The notes under the pieces are model-generated. The model did no database searches, was not told the DNA's origin, and saw only the letters and a program-made list of their open reading frames with translations. 64,000 bases of DNA, from the NCBI RefSeq assembly GCF_036373705.1, contig NC_089854.1, forward strand, positions 24,813,225 through 24,877,224. The letters run 5' to 3'. This stretch comes from Amia ocellicauda. Its lineage: Eukaryota; Chordata; Actinopteri; Amiiformes; Amiidae. This document shows, one piece after another, positions 13,261-25,217 of this stretch (positions are counted from its first letter, which is position 1; every line of letters starts with the position of its first letter). Made by a program: the position numbers and the translations under genes.

Positions 13261-16200
13261 CAGTATAGGTCCTTGCTATTGTGACCTAAAACAAGTACAA
13301 AGTACAGTGCAGAGGTACTTTCCCAATGCGAGAAGTGGGTAGATCAGGCATAATTCTCAATATCACATTAGTGTTTATAATTATAATTGTTTAATAATGA
13401 ACATTGGATAAATTGGGATAAATGTCAAAGTAATAAAGAAGACTCGTATGAACATGTAATGAGCCTATATTCCATGTATTTACTGAGGGGCAACGGGACT
13501 AAATGTTAGTCTTTCCATTTAAAGGCAACTTTAAAGTCCTGTTGCTTCTCAAAGTGTCCGGGTGAACATGGTCACATGGTCTTTTCCTGCTATCCAGGAA
13601 GTGTTGAAACGACATCCAGGAAGTGTTCCTGTGACATCAAAGAGAGTTCCTTTGGGGTATTTACAGCAGCCATGATTGCGACCAAGGTTACACTTTTAAG
13701 TGTTCAAAGTTACTAAAATGACAGGATGGAACAGAGAAACCACATGTACCTTACTGATACATTCCTACAAACAAAGTTGTTGAGGTATGTCTTTCTGTGG
13801 CCCTGTTGTCAAATCAATGGAAATTGAGGTTAGAATGAATCCACAAACATGTGGAACTCAGTACTAAAATCTGTCTATATCCATCATTCTAGTTGTCTTG
13901 GGTAAAGGCAAAATAACTCTCTGCACGTGTCCCATTTTACCACTGCACTCTTCACTTCACCTCAGTGCTGAATATGCAATAGTTGAGGAGTGAGGCGCTG
14001 AATGTTCCAGTCGTACCCCCATTATGACTCTGATTTGAAATGTAAGAATGGCTCCGTCGCAATGCAGGGGCAGGTCAGGCTCACACGGGGAGGCCAAAAT
14101 GGTTCGGTGGGTGAAGAAGACTGAGGTTTGTACACAGCATGTAAGCAATGTAAATGTCCCTTCCTGGCCAAGAGGGAACTGCAGAAACAGATTCACCTTC
14201 AGTAAGCTGCAATGACCGCGGCTGGCTGAATGACTGACGCGTTGTCACTCTTGTCAGGCCTCAGGATTGAAGAGTGATCCAGCTCTCTTACCAGCACAGG
14301 GTTTGATCTCAGCAGCATGATTTTGGTTGCCAGTTAGCTCTGGTAACAGGTGTGTGTGTGTATGTGCTGTTGATAATGGTAGACAGTTTTCAAGGCAGTA
14401 ATGCAAACAGGAAGAGGGAGGAAGAACCAAGAAACAAATACACCTATTGTATTTGAGCGACATATAAAAGCTGTTTTTGCTCAAAAGAGTGTAATAGGGG
14501 CCGGATGGGTCAGTCAAGGTAAAGGATTAGTGGGAATAAAATTGTCCATCTTGGCTAAACCGTAGTAACAGTGTTGTTTCTGGCATGTTCATGTGTGCTA
14601 AGCAGTGTTTAAGAGAGATTACCCATGAGCATACATCTTGCTTTGCTCAAGAGCCAGACATTGTGAGGATATGAAATTATGAATCCGGGAAACGTTGAGA
14701 GAGAGAGAGTCCACAGCATCATCTGAGGACTGAGTGAAGTCAGAAGATTGCAGTGAATGCTGTAGGCCACTAGGGGGCCTCGTCAGTATAGGAGCCAGTT
14801 GACAGAATCTGAGGTGCTGTTTCCACGGCAGCACTGGTACAGGTTTTTCAGGGGATGCCCACAGCGTGTTAGATTAACCTATCTGCATGTGCATGCCGAC
14901 TGTCCACGTCTAACAAATCGTTATGTTAAAAAGCATTAACTTGTGCTCACAGTAATCAGTTTCCATGTGGGAGATATGTGCCTTTGCAGAAAGACAGGCC
15001 TGTGGAAATCTGCCTGCTGAGCCCCTACTATATTATAGCCCTATTGATTTGATTGGATCAGTCAAATTAGACATTTCAAAAGCTGAACAATGTGCATTGC
15101 CAAATAAGATTTGCAGGGCTATCTCCACAGCAACTGTGGAATCCTGATACCGAAAACGTAAACAACAAAAAAGTGCAGAGTAGGTGAAAATCGAGTGTCG
15201 TTTAGATTTCATCAAACCTGCTTTTGACACAGTGGAGAGATGGGCAGACTGATAAATTAATGGCTTTCATGGATAAGCATCCGTTAATTTACAAGATAAG
15301 TGCCCCTTTTTCATGACCTGTATGGAAATCCATGTTCTTGTTCTGTACACTTTGAGAACTGTGCAGTGTAAAGAGCACACAGACATGTCGAATGCCACTC
15401 TCAGTCCACGTGTGGCGCTCAAGCACCGATTCCAGTCTGGCCTGAGCAAAGCAGTTGAAAACCCAGGGAACACTTGGGTGAAACATGAGTAAAAACACAC
15501 TTTGCACACAATGCTGGTTGTCGCATGTGAAAATGGCCTACGAGAGCCTTGTGAACTTCAAAACTGCGGTGCAGGATTCATTTGGTAATCTGATCAGATT
15601 TTATAGACAAGCAATAAGGGAACAGAGAGAGAGAGGGAGAGAGAGGGAGAGGGAGGAAGGGAGGGAGGAAATGGAGAACAGGGCAATGAAATAATGATGG
15701 GAAATCTATCTGAGCCAGAGGGATGGACAAGAGAGGATGGAGTGTGTCTGACTGTTGGATGAGTAACTCAATACTTGTCATCCCAGAGATAAAAGACATG
15801 AATTAGAAATCAGAACCTTTTTATTAGCATACCTGAACCTCATTAATGCCACACATTGTCCCCATGCAATCTCCTTTTCCAATTACGACCGGATCAATAG
15901 CCCTACAAAAGGGAGACAAGGGCTCTTACCTTCCAACTGGGCAGCTTATTTTGAGTAAATCTCAGCGCTTTGTTTCATATGCCAGAGAACCCATGTATTT
16001 AATTTGAAAAGGCAAGGGAGATTTTTTTTTGTTCTTAAATTATTCATAATTCCTTTATCAAGTCTGACAGTAAAAAATAAATAAAAAAATGAATGTATAG
16101 GACAATTAATTTCTTTAATCGATTTTCAAATGAGGATCTGGGAAATGCCTAGATTCCCATGAATGGTATAGACACTGTCTAACCGATAACACAAAGGAGG

Positions 16201-18100
16201 TTTTTAATTCAAATTATTTATTTTACTGTTTCCAGAGTAGGTGAGTACCAGGGGTAAACTTGATTAATTCAGAGACCATCTTTCAATTTTCAGACAGGCC
16301 GTCACTCCTGAATCACGATTAAAACAGGAATAAACCCCTGCAGAGTGCTGGTATTTTCGTGTTGCAAAACCCGATGGTTTCCTCACAAATCCCTCCATTT
16401 CATCTGTGCCATGTTAGCAACTTCCACCATTTACCAACATGTTAGTCTGAATAAGATTGATTGGAAACTTGAGTCAAAAACCTCGCTCTCTGTTTGGCCC
16501 ATCCACAGGGCTCGACAATATGTCAGTGGGTCAGTTCAGTCCATGTTCCAACCTAAGCCTTTAATATGATCAAAAACTACATCTTTAACAGGGGAGTGAT
16601 GTTTGCAGCAGGGTCCTTGGTTTCTGTGGAAGAGGACAGTGTTGGGCTATGTTGCTTACTGTGCGTGTTGTACAATGTCAGGCTGCACAGTGTCCACTCA
16701 CAATAGAGTCCACTGGCCAAGCTGACCATCGCCCTCCTCGTGCGTTACCAAAGGTCACTTACCCCACACATTGTGTAGCAAAATCCCATTTATCACAATA
16801 GCCTCAGTGTGGCTTGGACAAATCCTAGGTGTCAGTCACACCAGCCTTGGCTCACACAGTCAAGACCACAGCCAGTTTGGATGGCAAACCACAGCAAAGG
16901 GGGGATGAAGTGTATTCATCAAATTCTGACTTTCATTAATTCACTGAGCATCACATCTGAAATTCACCTTTGTTCACAGTTCGGTCTGGTACTGCCAGGT
17001 GGAATGTTATTCACACTGGAACAGTTGCTTAGAAGGAGATCATGGTATTTGATGTAAATTACCCAAAATTGCTCCTGCCTTTCAGCTGGAACATATCAAG
17101 GAACCGGAAAAATTACAAAGGTTCAGTGACAAAGGGCACAATTCTTTCTGAAATGGAAGAATAATCCACCTGAGGATAGTTATAGGGGAGAAAGGCATTG
17201 AGACAGAGAATCAGTGTGGGCCATTTAATTTAATCCACTTTGTGGAAAATAAACAACATGGATCCAAGGTTAGAGAGGGTTTAGCTTCCAATCGTTGACA
17301 CTGAGGTAGTGTAAATTACTGATAATCTTGGAAGACGTTGGCTAAAGCTCATAGCCGTGGGGATCCTTGTCGACCGTCCGTCTTTCCCCGGAAGAGCTCT
17401 CGAGCAGTGTGTGCTTCCGCCAGTCACACTCCAGGCCTGCTTTTTGCTTGTAGGCACAGCCAGATGGAAGGAAGTTTGTGGGAGACATGAAAGAGGGCTG
17501 AGAGGATTAGGAAGGGCTAATAAAGTGGCAGGACAGTTGTAAAGAAGATTACAGCCTGGCGGTATAGAGAGAGCTATTTTCCAATCCCTGTACAAGCGTG
17601 TGTAAATGGGTGGATGTATACAAGTGTGTGTGGTGAGGATGAGTGTGGGGATGTGTGCACACCAACATAGGAGACCCATGGGGTTTTGGAATCAGAGACC
17701 TGGAGAAATGTTATACAGCAGGGAGAAGGAAAGCAGACACCCCGGTTGGGCTACTACCACTACCACTGGGGAGGAATCAGGTTACTAGGCTTTGTAGGCA
17801 AGCTGCAGTAGCAGAGGGGCTGCGGAGTAGAGAGGAGAGATAGGAGAGCTGGAAAAGAGGACCAGAGGGAATTTGGGGGTTCTCTGCGGAAGGCAGGCTG
17901 GGCGAAAGAGAAACTGGAACCAAGCTGCACAGAACAGCATGCTCTTTTAGGTGGCTCTCATCGGGTGGAGGGGAAGGGAAGGGGCTCGGTGAAAGGGGAC
18001 TTCGTGTGAAACAGGAGCACCAACCTCTTTGTTACCCTGGGCTGCTGATTCCCTACGTAACGCGGCACTCAGGCCAGCTTATTGAAATCTGGGAAAGCTT
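13261..18100. other. Intergenic sequence between actin and fascin
   Basis: I see no coding exon. It contains a CTCF-like site (14767-14780), a GA-rich simple repeat (about 15623-15675) and long unique-looking, AT-leaning blocks (for example 15815-16330) that could be conserved non-coding sequence. Reading frames are short and without homology I recognise. Confidence 0.5.
14767..14780 (+). promoter_or_regulatory. CTCF-like binding motif
   Basis: The plus strand reads CCACTAGGGGGCCT, close to the CTCF core. Its direction is opposite to the site at 1246-1259, so the two point away from each other with the actin gene between them. Function is inference. Confidence 0.5.
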
Positions 18101-18101
18101 G

Positions 18102-18460
18102 TAATCCAAGATGTGCTCAATTAAGGAGTCCGCTAATCAAACTGCGGCCAGCCTTTAGGAAATGGGACATGTAAACAAGAGCACAGAAGACAGCAGCGGA
18201 AGAGACAAGGGAAACTAAAGCCATTCGGCATACTCTGGGTCCCACTAGCCGGCCTCTGCAGTCTCGCGCGAAACAAACGGCAGTCGGGTAATCCCCAGTG
18301 TGGCTGGAGCAGCAGCAATACCGGACCATTACAGGACAACGGACGTTCGGAGCGAGAGTGACAGTGAGAGAGACTCAGAGGGAGGGAGAGAGCTGGTGGG
18401 ATCAGGGTGACGTCAACAGCTAGCTGGATTGAGGTGTTGAGTCCTGCCGATTTTAATCCA
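18102..18460 (+). promoter_or_regulatory. fscn2: Cluster of three TAATCC motifs upstream of fscn2
   Basis: TAATCC, the core site of CRX/OTX homeodomain factors, occurs on the plus strand at 18102-18107, 18289-18294 and 18455-18460. FSCN2 is known as a photoreceptor and hair-cell gene, so such sites would be expected near it. A six-base motif also occurs by chance, and the transcription start has not been located, so the call is tentative. Confidence 0.35.
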
Positions 18461-18880
18461 AGCTGATTAGGACACAAAAAAAGAAAAAAGAAAAGGCGAC
18501 AGCCTGTGTGAATGTGCATGAAGACAGAGAGGAATCGAGTTTTGAGGTGAAGGAGCATCGGTGGGAGGAAGGAAGACGGACAGAGAGGAGAGAGAACCAT
18601 ACAGAAAGAGATAAGCCCAACAAAAGTTCAAATAAAAAAAAGAGAGAACACTAAAAACTAGAAGCTGGGACAAGAAGGGAAGGAAAGACATAAGAAGATT
18701 AGTAGGGAAGTTACTGTCCTCCATTCACCTTGTTTGAAGATAAGGGAGAGAAAGAAGGAGGAGAAAGCTATTGTTCTTTGCTATTTGTTTACCTAGTATC
18801 TGTCTCTTCCCCCTTTCTCCCTTCCCTTCTTCCTAACCCTCCCACACATATCCAGCACTCTCTCCTTCATTACAGCCAAA

Positions 18881-21800
18881 ATGCCAACGAATGGGATTCA
18901 CAAAGCCCTGAAACTCCAGTTTGGGCTGATCAACTACGAGAATCGATACCTGACAGCCGAAGCCTTCGGCTTCAAGGTGAATGCCTCGGCACCCAGCATG
19001 AAGAAAAAGCAGATCTGGACACTGGAGCAGGATGAGAATGACAGCTCCGTGGTCTATCTGCGCAGCCACCTGGGGCGCTACTTGGCCGCCGACAAAGATG
19101 GGAAGGTCAGCTGTGGGGAAGAGACACCCGAGACCGACTGCCGCTTTCTCATCGCGGCCCAGTCCGATGGGCGCTGGGCCCTGCAGTCAGAGGCCCATGC
19201 CCGCTACTTTGGGGGCACCGAGGACCGTATCTCCTGCTTCGCTCAGGCCATCAGCGAACCCGAGCTGTGGGCCATTCATCTGGCCCTCCACCCCCAGGCC
19301 AACCTGCTGAGCGTCAGCCGAAAACGCTATGCTCACCTCTCCACGCAGGAGGACGAGATCTCAGCCGACAGCAACATCCCCTGGGGCGTGGACTCCCTGC
19401 TCACCCTCATCTACCTGGACGGCAAGTACTGCCTAAAGACCTGTGACAGCCGCTTCTTGAACAACGATGGCAAGCTGGTGAAGGAGCCCAGTCGTAGCAC
19501 CGGCTACACCCTGGAGTTCAAGTCCGGTAAGCTGGCCTTCAAGGACTGCGAAGGCAAGTACCTGACGCCCATGGGTCCTACCGGCACCCTAAGGTCTGGA
19601 CGCAGCTCCAAGCCTGGCAAAGACGAGCTCTTCGACTTGGAGGAGAGTCACCCTCAGGTGGTCTTCCATGCCGTCAATGGCAGATTCGTCTCCATCAGGC
19701 AAGGTAATCATCCCGGCCCTGTGGGGTTCACTTACATTGGATTTGTTCTCACATTTTGCAAATGGTATTCGTGCTCGTATCGCTTTATATTTGTGATCTC
19801 TGTTCTCCATATTTCTTAGTCTTCTTTGACTAGGTTGAGAAAATCCATGCATTCCAGAAAAAGTATTCTCAAACGTATATATGGAAATCAAGTACCTTAA
19901 AATTAAGAACAATCTGGGTAGATTACAAACATTATGCTACCTGGGATAACAACTGTCACTGTGCAAGGGAAGCTGCTAAGAAATAATATTCATTAATAAT
20001 AAGGTTAAAGGTCAGCTCAGAGAGGAGGTCATATCAAGGCCTGTGCTCTTAGAGGTGAATGTCATCCTCTGCAAACTCTTTCGGTTGAGAGGTGCGAGAG
20101 CCCGGAAGTGAGGTGAATATGGTAACAGACTCCGCCTTCAGGAAACAGCTGTGCTCAAATTATCGAGTTGTCTGTGACGATATATTGCGCAGCATGAGAA
20201 TGGCAGTGATTTTTCAGTGTGTTTAATTCCAACTTCATTTCTATCTTGAGGTCATAAATCATGACCTTTTTAGAAAAAATAAAATAATATGTTAAACAAT
20301 TTACAACAAAATTGATAAAATCCATATTTTAGCAGCAGGCAATTTTAGCTTACAAGTATATGATGTGCTTTTTAAAATTCATAGCACTAATCAGTTACAT
20401 GCCACATTTTGCTTAAACACTTATTAAATAATCACAAAAACCTGTCTCTTCAGTCAGACTTTACAATGTTTAAAACACAAAATACATTGTTGGCTTTCCT
20501 GGCATACAAGACCTCATATTAGTAATGAAGATCCATGCCCCCCATCCTTGCTGTTTCTCTCTTTTGGCAGCAGCGTGTCAGATACCTTCTCTTTCTGTTC
20601 TGTATTTGTGTGCAAATCCATTTATTGAGACACCCCTACTGAGAACTTGCTACACCATGTAAAATGTTTTATTGCTACAAAATACAATGCGGTCGTATTC
20701 GGCTTTCAAAACTAACATTTATATTAAAGCACACAAACATTTGGCCACGTCATTTGTTGCAGTTGCTGTTTTACAAATACAATTCTTACAGTTCAATCTG
20801 CCATTTGTGTGTGTGCACGAGAGCTCAGCAATACTCATTTTGGGATCAGCGGACAATAGGAAAATTAGGTGTGGATACATAAGTGCCTTTCCAAATGTAT
20901 AAAGGGAGGCTTTGTGTTTGTGATGGTATTTAATATCCTATATAGTTCTCTGCAATGCTTTTGTGATTTTCAGTTTATTAGATCACTGTTTCAAGCAGTC
21001 TAATACTCACACTGCTAGAGAGGCTTTGTAGGTTGGAGACTTCAGTCCATGGCAGTTTTTTTCAAAATGGTTAATCTGACCAGTAGCTCACAGTCAGGGT
21101 ATAAGCCTTACATTTTGGCTGTGTCACTAGTCTGCCCAATGGCAGGTTCAGTTTCCTGACTGGAGATCCAATCAGCAAGGCTTCTATGTGTATCACATGT
21201 CCTCCCATGGCATTGTCTACGATACATTACTTTGAAACTTCCTTGGCGTTGATTTACTTTCCCACCCATTGTAATAATTCATAACAACCAAGTGTGCACA
21301 CATTCACAAAGACGTCTCTGCAAGCCAGCACACGCCCTGCACAGTCTAACAGCCAGACGCTGCAATACAGAACAACATCTGGTACTGGAAAACAGAGAGT
21401 GGTGTAGTATTTATCTAGGTCACTTCTGAGTCTGAAAAAAACAATTACACAAAATGTGCTTCGTGGTTTTGTTTCTGCTAATAACTGCAGAGTGTCTGCA
21501 ACTCAAAGACAGGATGGTGATTTAAGATGCATGTTGTAATTGTTACAGAATACTCATTACTTAGCAGACACTGTGTACATAGACACATACTACACCCCTC
21601 TAAAAATACAATTGCATAACACCTCATTTGATCTAGGCGATGACAGTAAGAATAACAATTTGCCGTAAACTTTACAAAACTAAAACTCACACTGAGGTTT
21701 TACACTGCCCATTGTGACAGGGATTTCTGAAAACGAAAAGGAGTCCATTCTGGTAACAGAATTTCAGCACAAAAACAGGAAATGGTTTAGCCCCTTTCTA

Positions 21801-24800
21801 TTCTTTGCGAGTTTGTATGCAAATTTGCAGTGAATTGAATAACTTGTGCAAAAGCATCAAAAGAAATTAAAGGTGACTGTGGGGTGCTCTATGCGGAAGG
21901 GGAGGACTTCTCATGCTGTTGACCCATGAATTGTGATAAGCTGGGAGTGGGAGGCGAGGAAGGAGAGAAGAGACGGGCCTCTGCCGAAAACCACGGAGGT
22001 GGAGCTCAATAAATAATACATCTAATAAAACATTGCATTGATAGTGGAGCCTGCTTTCAGAAACACAGCCTTGGTTTCCTTTGTAATGACTGCCGCACAA
22101 TGAGCTGTAAATCAGAGAAGCCGGGGGGAGGCGAGGCACTGTAACTGACAGACAGACTGAATGAGGAGAAGACAATGTGGTGTGAAAGTGCAGTATAATA
22201 GCAGAGCTGTACAGCGACGATCGGATGCAGCCTACAATTAAGAAGAATAATGTGGCAGGGCGGGCACAGGTGGAGAACACAGCTTTGCGTTGTCACCTTT
22301 GTGCAGTAATAAATCAATGATCAGTTCTAGTGTGCTGCTTCTTTAGTAGAGTGCAACCAAGTTGTATGCTTAGGGAGATTTGGGTATTGTGTTTTTTTTC
22401 CCATGCGTCTATTGCAAAAGTACTACTCCACGTACATCATTCCAGATAATGAACAAAAATCTTGTCCTAGGCAGGGTGCAAATCAGATGAATGACAAAAG
22501 AGCAGGCCACCTTTTGATGCAGATGCATGCAAAACTCATGATAACTTCCAAAGGAAACAACACAGACACAAAGTGTAAGGAAATGAGGAAATGAACAATC
22601 AGGAGAGTTGAAAAGCATCTAAGAAGAGAAAATAGTTAAATGTCCTAGAACAAAAAGTAATGGCCGTTCCATCCCTCCGCGTTCAATGCCCAGTCGCTGA
22701 AGTCAGTGGAGAGACATTACAAACGCAAGTAATCATGTTAATGGGCTTAGGTCATTGTCACCAAGTGTCTCAGGAAGATTAGTGAAGGTACCGATGACTT
22801 CAGACAGGTCTTGGGAATGTCTCTTAATGACTACAGATGACCAGAAGAGCCTTGGTTTCATTAAACAGAAATTCCTAAGCCTGGCCTAGCAGCTTTACAT
22901 AATGAATGGTTTTAGCTAACGAGTCAAGCTCCAGAGCACAGAGCCCTAGGTGGCGAGAGCTGTGCCTTACGGCCCACAAAGTGTCTCGCTGTGAACACAC
23001 ATTGAAAAAGTGGCCGTGCGGAGGGAGGACTGGCACAGAGTGAGCAACATACAGATCCATTACCCCATCTCTCATCACTTCCCTGTGTCTCTGAGACGGC
23101 CTCAGTCTGACTGATCGGCCCTGGAAAGTGAAATGGAGACAGGCTTCATAGCCTAAAGAGACACGCGCCTACAGCGGCCAGCAAGAAAAAAAGAAAGAGG
23201 GAGAGAAGGGGGAACAGGAGGGGAGGGGGGAGTTGGGGGGGACGCAGAGTCAGTTTACAATTAATTATTCAGGCCCAAGCAACGTCCTGATGAATAAGCA
23301 ATGCTAGCTTCAGTATGGGTGGCTTTTTTTTCTTTACCAACGGATGGCCAAACAAGGCACTAATATACTTTAAAATGAGGTCACTATGATTAAATCCTGA
23401 CAGCTTTTATATAGTTGGATAGTCTGTTGATGGGTTTTATGGTTCATCAAGGTTATACATTACATGTTTGCATGTGCTTTTCACGTTTAAGACTACATTT
23501 ACGATTGCCTAGGATCATGTAACTGTCAGGACAGACTTTCTTTATAGATCAGTCCCATATGTTCTAAAAATACTAAGCTTTCAATTACAATGTTAAAAAT
23601 TATGCGAAATACAATACGCACAATTGGCTTGCCTTACAATAAATGTATTACTGTGTCAGTATGCCGACATAAACATGAAACCCTTAGCAAAGTCAAGCCT
23701 TCTAAGTCCATTTTAAAGCCCTTTCTAAAGTGATTCCCTCAAACACAGAAGACTGATTGATGGAAACACTAGTTAGTATTAGTTAAAAAAAACTGTGTGA
23801 AAGAAAGCAAGTCTTATGTTTAATTCAGAAAGCAAGTGAAAAATAATCTGTCTTTGAATAATTGTGATAATGGTGATCTGATGGAGGAGTAGGGCAGGCA
23901 AAAGGAAAGTGAGATTTTAGTCATCCTCCCAAGCCTCAAAAAAGGTGCTTGTCCCAGCAGATCATAAAAGTGCCACATGGGTGTGTTGCCTTAGTGGGAG
24001 AGATAGCAGACAATCTGTAGAAAATGTTTACAGGATGAGATATGAGAGCGACACACAAAATTCTCGCCCAACTCGTGGACTTTGATGATTGCTGCAATAA
24101 ATAAACTGTACAGAGGTCAGGATCTTTACAGTGCACAACTCAAAGTTGTCCATTTCTGGGCCCAATATTACACTGCTTTAAAGATTCTATAATGGGTCCC
24201 ACCAAAATAAAGTGGTCACATTTGTCCATTCCTGGGCCAGGCCTGCGCCAACAAGCAAAGCTGCTTAGCCACCCCAGCCCAGATTTGCCTTTCACCACAG
24301 AAGGTATTACAGAAAGAGGGGGTGAGGGGAGGCGGTGGGGATTTACGCAGTAAAAGGATTAAGGCGATGGTTGAGGGATATTTCTGTGGCATCTAATTTA
24401 GGCATCAGACACAATCTGCTACATTTCCTTTCATTTATGTGCTTATTTATTTATTTTTCACCCGATAAAAGAGCCGATTAGGATTTAAGGACACAAATCA
24501 CTGTGAATCCAGAGAACAAGGGATGAATGTAGTGTAGGCTGCAGTAATAGCAAATGCAGTGCTTTACAGGGTTCCAGGGCTTAGCAAGAAAATGACAAGG
24601 AACCGTGCGTACTTACCTCAAGATTGAGCCCTTGTAGGTTCGCTAGTGGATTTCATATTGTTTGCCCTTGGGTAATGCAGGATATTTTAAATGAACGGAT
24701 GGGAAGATGTGAGGAATTGAAGACTCATCTCGAGTTATTTGTACAGCACGAGGGTGAACACTAAAAACTCACGTCAACAAACCTATTCCTCCCTGTATCA

Positions 24801-25179
24801 ACACTGGTCAACTTTCTGAAGTGTGAATATCAGGTTGAATTCATAGGTAGTCCCTAGGTTTTCCCCGGGGAGTCATGCATTATTCAAAACGAAATAATCC
24901 TTAAGTAATCAAACTCAGTGTAAAATGCTACCCCCTGAGCTGCTACGTGTTAAGTGTACGGAGAGTCTTTTGCCTTGTTTAAGGTTATTACTGTATTCTT
25001 ATTGTCATACTCAAAAAAGACGGTTCCGTTTTAGACTGTAAAACCGTTCGTTTGCTTTCATGCTGCCTATTCAATGTGCATTCAATATATATAAATCCTG
25101 CTTTTCATTTAAAATGCAGCTGAAACATTAATCTGCACTATGCCTGATTGTATTGTTTTAGGTCACCAAGGTGGGACTT

Positions 25180-25217
<38 letters not shown>

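Noticed and set aside
19704-19819. Continuation of the fscn2 first-exon frame for 38 more residues
   Set aside because: The fascin similarity ends exactly at a GT donor (19704), and the next exon resumes in frame at 27778. The extra residues are intron.
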